From Clostridia bacterium (lineage in GTDB: Bacteria > Bacillota > Clostridia > Christensenellales > CAG-138): a DNA stretch of 7,928 nt. Location of the stretch: positions 1 to 7,928 of the forward strand of contig JAUMVL010000080.1 in the NCBI GenBank assembly GCA_030530185.1, read 5' to 3'. Below are positions 5,142-7,928 of the stretch, in pieces. The translations under genes and the position numbers were made by a program. How positions within the stretch are numbered: position 1 is the first letter of the stretch; every line of letters begins with the position of its first letter. The notes below the pieces were generated by a model. The model was not told where the DNA came from. It searched no databases and worked only from the letters and a program-made list of their open reading frames with translations.

Positions 5142-6581
5142 ATGCGAAAAATTTTTGCATGGATTTTGATGCTGATGCTTTCGGTCAGCCTGTTGGGCTG
5201 CCGGAAGCCGATGACGACGCCCGCGACGCCCACCCCTGCCGCGAGCGAAAGACCGAATGACTCCGCCGCGTCCTCGCCTGACGTTGCCTCATCGCCAGAT
5301 GCGTCCTCCCCTGACGCGTCTTTATCGCCCGATGCAACCGAAGAGCCGTTTGTTGAGGGCGCGTATCGGGAATATGAAATTACCTATCCGTCGCGCGGTG
5401 TAAACGTCCACGCAACCGTTGTCCTGCCCGGCAACTCGTTCGATCCGAACGCACTTGCCCCGTCCGGCTCTCCGGACGCCTCCATGGCCCCGGAGGGCTC
5501 GACGTCCCCTGACACGTCCGCGATGCCCGATTCTTCCGCTTCACCCGACGCCTCGATGCTTCCCAATGCGTTCCCGTCTCCCGATGCGTCCGCGATGCCC
5601 GAATCCTCCGCTTCCGCCGATGCTTCTACGCTGACGGCCGGTTCCGCTTCGCCGGATGCCTCCGCAATGCCGGGTGCGGCGTCCGGCACAACCGGCAGCG
5701 AAGGCGGCTCCATGCAGGCGGCAGGTGCCGATTCCTCGGCGGAGCCGACCGCCGAAATGCACGCCTATGCAACGCCCGGAAGCGGTGTGATGCCGATTGC
5801 GGGCGACACAGCCGGCATGCCGGAACACGGCTATCCGATGGTCGTCTTTTTGCACGGACACGGCGGCGAACGAAACGAGAACGGCGGCTACAGCCGCATC
5901 TCGCACGTGCTTGCTGCGAGCGGAATTGCTTCGATTCGCATGGACTTTGCCGGCAGCGGGGAAAGCGAAGAAGCGTTTACCGAAAACTCGCTGACCTCGA
6001 TGTACACGGATGCGCTTGCGGCGATCGACTTTATGAAGGCGAATTATCCGATTGATGAGAATGCGATTGGCGTGTTCGGGTTTGATATGGGCGGACGCGT
6101 TGCGCTGCATCTGATTGCGCAAAAGCTGTTCGATTTCCGTGCGGCCGTGCTGCTTGCTCCCGCCAACAGCAACAATGATTGGATCACGATGTTCGGCGGT
6201 CAAGAGGAATGGGATCGCTACAAAGCCGATGCCGAACTGAACAATTATACGACTTTTACCACGCTCTACGGACAGGTGCAGGACTTATCGATCCAATGGT
6301 TCTCCGACCTCGAAGCGAGCGATGACCCCGCGGCGCTTGCCGAACAGTCGTTCCGCGATCGCGCGCTTGTGATCTATGCAACGAACGATACGACCGTCTC
6401 CCCCGACGTATCCCGGTACGTGGCAGACAAGCTCGGCGCCGAAACGCTCCTGCTCGATGCGGGCGGTCACAGCTACGGCTTCTATGCCGACAGCGCCGAT
6501 CTGCTGGAAAAGATTGCGCACGCCGCGGCAGACTTTTTCGCCAAAACATTGAATGATTCGGCGATCACTTCCGTTCGATAA
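5142..6581 (+). CDS. Lipoprotein alpha/beta hydrolase with repetitive insert and Asp nucleophile elbow
   Basis: This 479-residue exported lipoprotein has a signal peptide ending in the lipobox L-L-G-C (lipidated Cys20). A Ser/Pro/Asp-rich spacer follows to about residue 70. The alpha/beta-hydrolase fold seems to begin at about 74-97 (R-E-Y-E-I-T-Y-P to V-V-L-P-G), is interrupted by a low-complexity segment (about 98-228), and resumes at Y-P-M-V-V-F-L-H-G-H-G-G (231-242, oxyanion-hole region). The nucleophile elbow is G-F-D-M-G-G (313-318), with Asp315 where esterases and peptidases have Ser. Asp416 (A-T-N-D) and His443 (G-G-H-S-Y) are in position to complete the triad. An Asp nucleophile is known in haloalkane dehalogenases and epoxide hydrolases. 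The start is well supported: AAGGAG (5129-5134) lies 7 nt before the ATG. It probably acts on the outer face of the membrane; substrate unknown, and an inactive or binding role is possible. The fold is secure, the activity is not. Confidence 0.88.
   Translation: MRKIFAWILMLMLSVSLLGCRKPMTTPATPTPAASERPNDSAASSPDVASSPDASSPDASLSPDATEEPFVEGAYREYEITYPSRGVNVHATVVLPGNSFDPNALAPSGSPDASMAPEGSTSPDTSAMPDSSASPDASMLPNAFPSPDASAMPESSASADASTLTAGSASPDASAMPGAASGTTGSEGGSMQAAGADSSAEPTAEMHAYATPGSGVMPIAGDTAGMPEHGYPMVVFLHGHGGERNENGGYSRISHVLAASGIASIRMDFAGSGESEEAFTENSLTSMYTDALAAIDFMKANYPIDENAIGVFGFDMGGRVALHLIAQKLFDFRAAVLLAPANSNNDWITMFGGQEEWDRYKADAELNNYTTFTTLYGQVQDLSIQWFSDLEASDDPAALAEQSFRDRALVIYATNDTTVSPDVSRYVADKLGAETLLLDAGGHSYGFYADSADLLEKIAHAAADFFAKTLNDSAITSVR
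5469..5684 (+). repeat. Six-copy 36-bp (12-residue) coding repeat
   Basis: Six consecutive 12-residue units begin at residues 110, 122, 134, 146, 158 and 170 of the lipoprotein hydrolase. The consensus is approximately S-P-D-A-S-A-M-P-x-S-S-A; unit 5 is most divergent (S-A-D-A-S-T-L-T). Period is exact at 36 bp, but codons differ between copies (several Ser codons are used), so the array is not fresh slippage. Related S-P-D-A-S units also occur at 51-60 without the 12-residue spacing. Confidence 0.9.
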
Positions 6582-6593
6582 ACGTTAAATCGC

Positions 6594-6622
6594 TTGCGCT
6601 TCCCTCTGTTCGATGCTATAAT
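6594..6622 (+). promoter_or_regulatory. Strong sigma-A-type promoter of the PAP2 gene
   Basis: TTGCGC (6594-6599) and a consensus TATAAT (6617-6622) are 17 bp apart, with TG at 6614-6615 giving an extended -10. The -35 begins 13 bp after the hydrolase stop codon. Expected start is near 6629, giving a short leader of about 17 nt that contains GAGGGAGG (6633-6640), 6 nt before the ATG. Confidence 0.8.
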
Positions 6623-6638
6623 GATCCGATCAGAGGGA
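6601..6638. repeat. Inverted repeat bracketing the PAP2 promoter -10
   Basis: Perfect 8-bp arms TCCCTCTG (6601-6608) and CAGAGGGA (6631-6638) lie on either side of the -10, 30 bp centre to centre. The left arm is in the promoter spacer and the right arm includes the ribosome-binding site. The left arm is upstream of the expected transcription start, so a DNA operator is more likely than an mRNA hairpin. Confidence 0.45.
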
Positions 6639-6646
6639 GGCGCATT

Positions 6647-7390
6647 ATGAATTGGATCGGTTGGGCGACGGGCAATCCGCTGCTTGTCGGAATGCTCGGA
6701 CTATGGATTCTTGCAATGCTGATTGGCATTGCATATGCGATCGCGCGTGTTCTGCCGAAGGAAACGATCTGGCCGCTGCTGTTCACCGTGGCCATGCACT
6801 TTATGAGCTACCTGCTGCCAAGAGTGCTCCCGCTGCCGATTGCTCCGCACAAGCTGGCGCTGCCAATCGATTCTTGGATTCCGTTTTTCCCGCCGATGAT
6901 TTCGGTGTATCTGCTCGCCTATGTGCAGTGGGCGCACTACTGGATCGGGATCGGACTGGAAGATCGAACGCTCCGCAGCCGCAGTCTTGCCGGTGAATGG
7001 ATCGCCAAAGGAATCTGTGCGCTCGCGTTTGTGTTTTTCCCCACCACGATGGCGCGCCCGGCCGTAACGGGCACAACCGGATTCGACCGGCTGGTGTCCC
7101 TCGTTTATCTGCTCGATGCACCGACCAATCTGCTTCCGTCGATGCATTGTTTGCAGAGCTGGCTTGTTCTGCGCGTCACGCTGCAAATGCGCCATGTTCC
7201 GAGCTGGTACAAGCCCTGCACCGTCGTTTTTTCTTTGCTCGTCATCGCTTCTACAATCCTCGTCAAGCAGCACGTCGTTCTCGATCTGCCGACGGCGATC
7301 CTTGCCGCCGAATTCGGACTATGGCTTGCGCCGCGCGTGAAGTTCGACCGCGTATATGCGCGCTGGGAAGAACGACTTTCCCGCCGATAA
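6647..7390 (+). CDS. PAP2-family membrane phosphatase/phosphotransferase-like protein
   Basis: This 247-residue polytopic membrane protein, with about six hydrophobic segments, belongs to the PAP2 family, whose members dephosphorylate phosphatidic acid or isoprenoid diphosphates or transfer lipid head groups. The second family motif appears as L-P-S-M-H (163-167, His167). The third appears as S-T-I-L-V-K-Q-H-V-V-L-D (202-213, with His209 as nucleophile and Asp213 as its partner). The first motif is reduced to M-A-R-P (135-138) and lacks the usual lysine eight residues before Arg137. The arginine following Ser in motif three is Thr203. This resembles the inositol phosphorylceramide synthase/AUR1-like branch of PAP2 more than classic phosphatidate phosphatases. 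It has its own promoter but no terminator separates it from the hydrolase gene, so readthrough is possible. The substrate cannot be deduced. Confidence 0.85.
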   Translation: MNWIGWATGNPLLVGMLGLWILAMLIGIAYAIARVLPKETIWPLLFTVAMHFMSYLLPRVLPLPIAPHKLALPIDSWIPFFPPMISVYLLAYVQWAHYWIGIGLEDRTLRSRSLAGEWIAKGICALAFVFFPTTMARPAVTGTTGFDRLVSLVYLLDAPTNLLPSMHCLQSWLVLRVTLQMRHVPSWYKPCTVVFSLLVIASTILVKQHVVLDLPTAILAAEFGLWLAPRVKFDRVYARWEERLSRR

Positions 7391-7394
7391 AACG

Positions 7395-7442
7395 AAGGAG
7401 CCGATCAGAAACCCATGCGGGAAACTGAACGGCTCCTTTTTT
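7395..7442. terminator. Bidirectional intrinsic terminator between PAP2 gene and pepT
   Basis: Outer arms AAGGAGCCG (7395-7403) and CGGCTCCTT (7430-7438) pair perfectly. After an A-A mismatch, TCAG (7405-7408) pairs with CTGA (7425-7428), and an inner CCC/GGG pair (7412-7414, 7419-7421) is possible. The second outer arm runs into a T tract to 7442; the minus strand has TTCGTTTT after its stem. It starts 4 bp after the plus-strand stop and ends 10 bp before the minus-strand stop. Confidence 0.85.
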
Positions 7443-7452
7443 GTAACAATCC

Positions 7453-7928
7453 TTACCGCTCGCGCTTTGCATAGATGCGCGCCAGCTCCAGCAGCATCTC
7501 GGTCGCGATGTCCATGCCCTCTACCGTGATATGCTCGCAGGGGCCATGAAACGCATAGCCGCCGGTGCCGAGGTTGGGACAGGGCAGGCCCATGAAGGTC
7601 AGCCGCGCACCGTCCGTGCCGCCGCGGATTGCAACGACCTTCGGCTCCACGCCGGCCGCCTTGGCGGCAAGCTTCGCGTTTTCGATCAGGTGCATGCACG
7701 GCTCAATCTTTTCCTTCATATTGCGGTACTGCTCACGAATCGTAAGTGTCACCGTGCCCGCACCGTACTGTTCATTCAACGTCTTCTCAATGTGCCGCAG
7801 CGTCGCGAGGCGTCCTTCAAAGCAGGCCGCACTATGATCGCGCACGATGTAACAAATCTGCGCCTGCTCGATCGTTCCGCCGAGCTTGGTGATGTGGTAA
7901 AAGCCCTCGTAGCCCTCGGTGCAGCGCG
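7453..7928 (-). CDS. pepT: Peptidase T (tripeptide aminopeptidase), C-terminal part
   Basis: The last 157 residues of a PepT-like M20-family metallopeptidase are visible; the N-terminal portion lies beyond the right edge. PepT is a cytosolic zinc enzyme that removes the N-terminal residue from tripeptides. Recognisable blocks are T-E-G-Y-E-G-F-Y-H-I (at the window edge, in the dimerisation/lid domain), I-V-R-D-H, and the C-terminal catalytic-domain stretch R-G-G-T-D-G-A-R-L-T-F-M-G-L-P-C-P-N-L-G-T-G-G, followed by F-H-G-P-C-E-H, where the first His matches the metal-ligand position near the end of E. coli PepT. The TAA stop is at 7453-7455. The visible part amounts to somewhat over a third of a typical enzyme of about 410 residues, with no frame disruption. 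It converges on the PAP2 gene across a shared terminator. Confidence 0.93.
   Translation of the reverse strand, partial: RCTEGYEGFYHITKLGGTIEQAQICYIVRDHSAACFEGRLATLRHIEKTLNEQYGAGTVTLTIREQYRNMKEKIEPCMHLIENAKLAAKAAGVEPKVVAIRGGTDGARLTFMGLPCPNLGTGGYAFHGPCEHITVEGMDIATEMLLELARIYAKRER

Noticed and set aside
4996..5160. N-terminal extension of the rsmA reading frame to an upstream ATG at 5160
   Set aside because: The extra 55 residues do not resemble RsmA, overlap the rsmA promoter and the start of the divergent lipoprotein gene, and the conserved RsmA N-terminus is correctly placed from the ATG at 4995.
5469..5684. Possible CRISPR-like array because of regular 36-bp spacing
   Set aside because: The periodicity is at the protein level inside an open reading frame, copies are not identical in DNA, and there are no distinct repeat and spacer segments.
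5541..6203. Minus-strand open frame opposite the lipoprotein hydrolase
   Set aside because: Its His/Arg/Gly-rich composition mirrors the Ser/Pro/Asp repeat and hydrolase codons; no ribosome-binding site or motif seen.

Overview
The window looks like chromosomal housekeeping and cell-envelope DNA from a GC-rich member of the Bacillota, most likely a Clostridia-type anaerobe. Pointers to this are strong Shine-Dalgarno sequences before most genes, sigma-A-like promoters with extended -10 elements, frequent TTG/GTG starts, lipoproteins with Pro/Ser/Thr-rich linkers, and oligo-T intrinsic terminators in convergent gaps. The assignment is inference; no rRNA or other species marker is present. I see no mobile element, CRISPR array or RNA gene.

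Layout. (1) Positions 1-1999 (minus strand) hold a compact operon, read right to left: a diacylglycerol kinase-family lipid kinase (GTG start), CDP-diglyceride synthase CdsA (overlapping the kinase, probable TTG start), and the N-terminus of a lipoprotein (probable TTG start) that runs off the left edge. (2) Positions 2000-2205 are a divergent promoter region. (3) Positions 2206-3711 (plus) encode an AMP-forming acyl-CoA synthetase-type enzyme, closed by a perfect-stem bidirectional terminator. (4) Positions 3769-4995 (minus) encode RsmA/KsgA fused in frame to a C-terminal ParB-like domain. Its promoter sits so close to the ATG that the mRNA looks leaderless. (5) Positions 5142-6581 (plus) encode a lipoprotein alpha/beta hydrolase. 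Its fold is interrupted by a long repetitive insert, and its nucleophile elbow carries Asp instead of Ser. (6) Positions 6647-7390 (plus) encode a PAP2-family membrane protein with its own strong promoter, followed by a bidirectional terminator. (7) Positions 7453-7928 (minus) hold the C-terminal part of peptidase T, cut by the right edge.

Functional picture. The kinase and CdsA are consecutive steps: diacylglycerol to phosphatidic acid to CDP-diacylglycerol. The divergent acyl-activating enzyme and the PAP2 protein could feed or drain the same lipid pools, so much of the window may concern phospholipid turnover. The link between the separately transcribed genes is only positional. The most unusual items are the RsmA-ParB-like fusion with its probable leaderless transcript, and the lipoprotein hydrolase with the split domain and Asp elbow.
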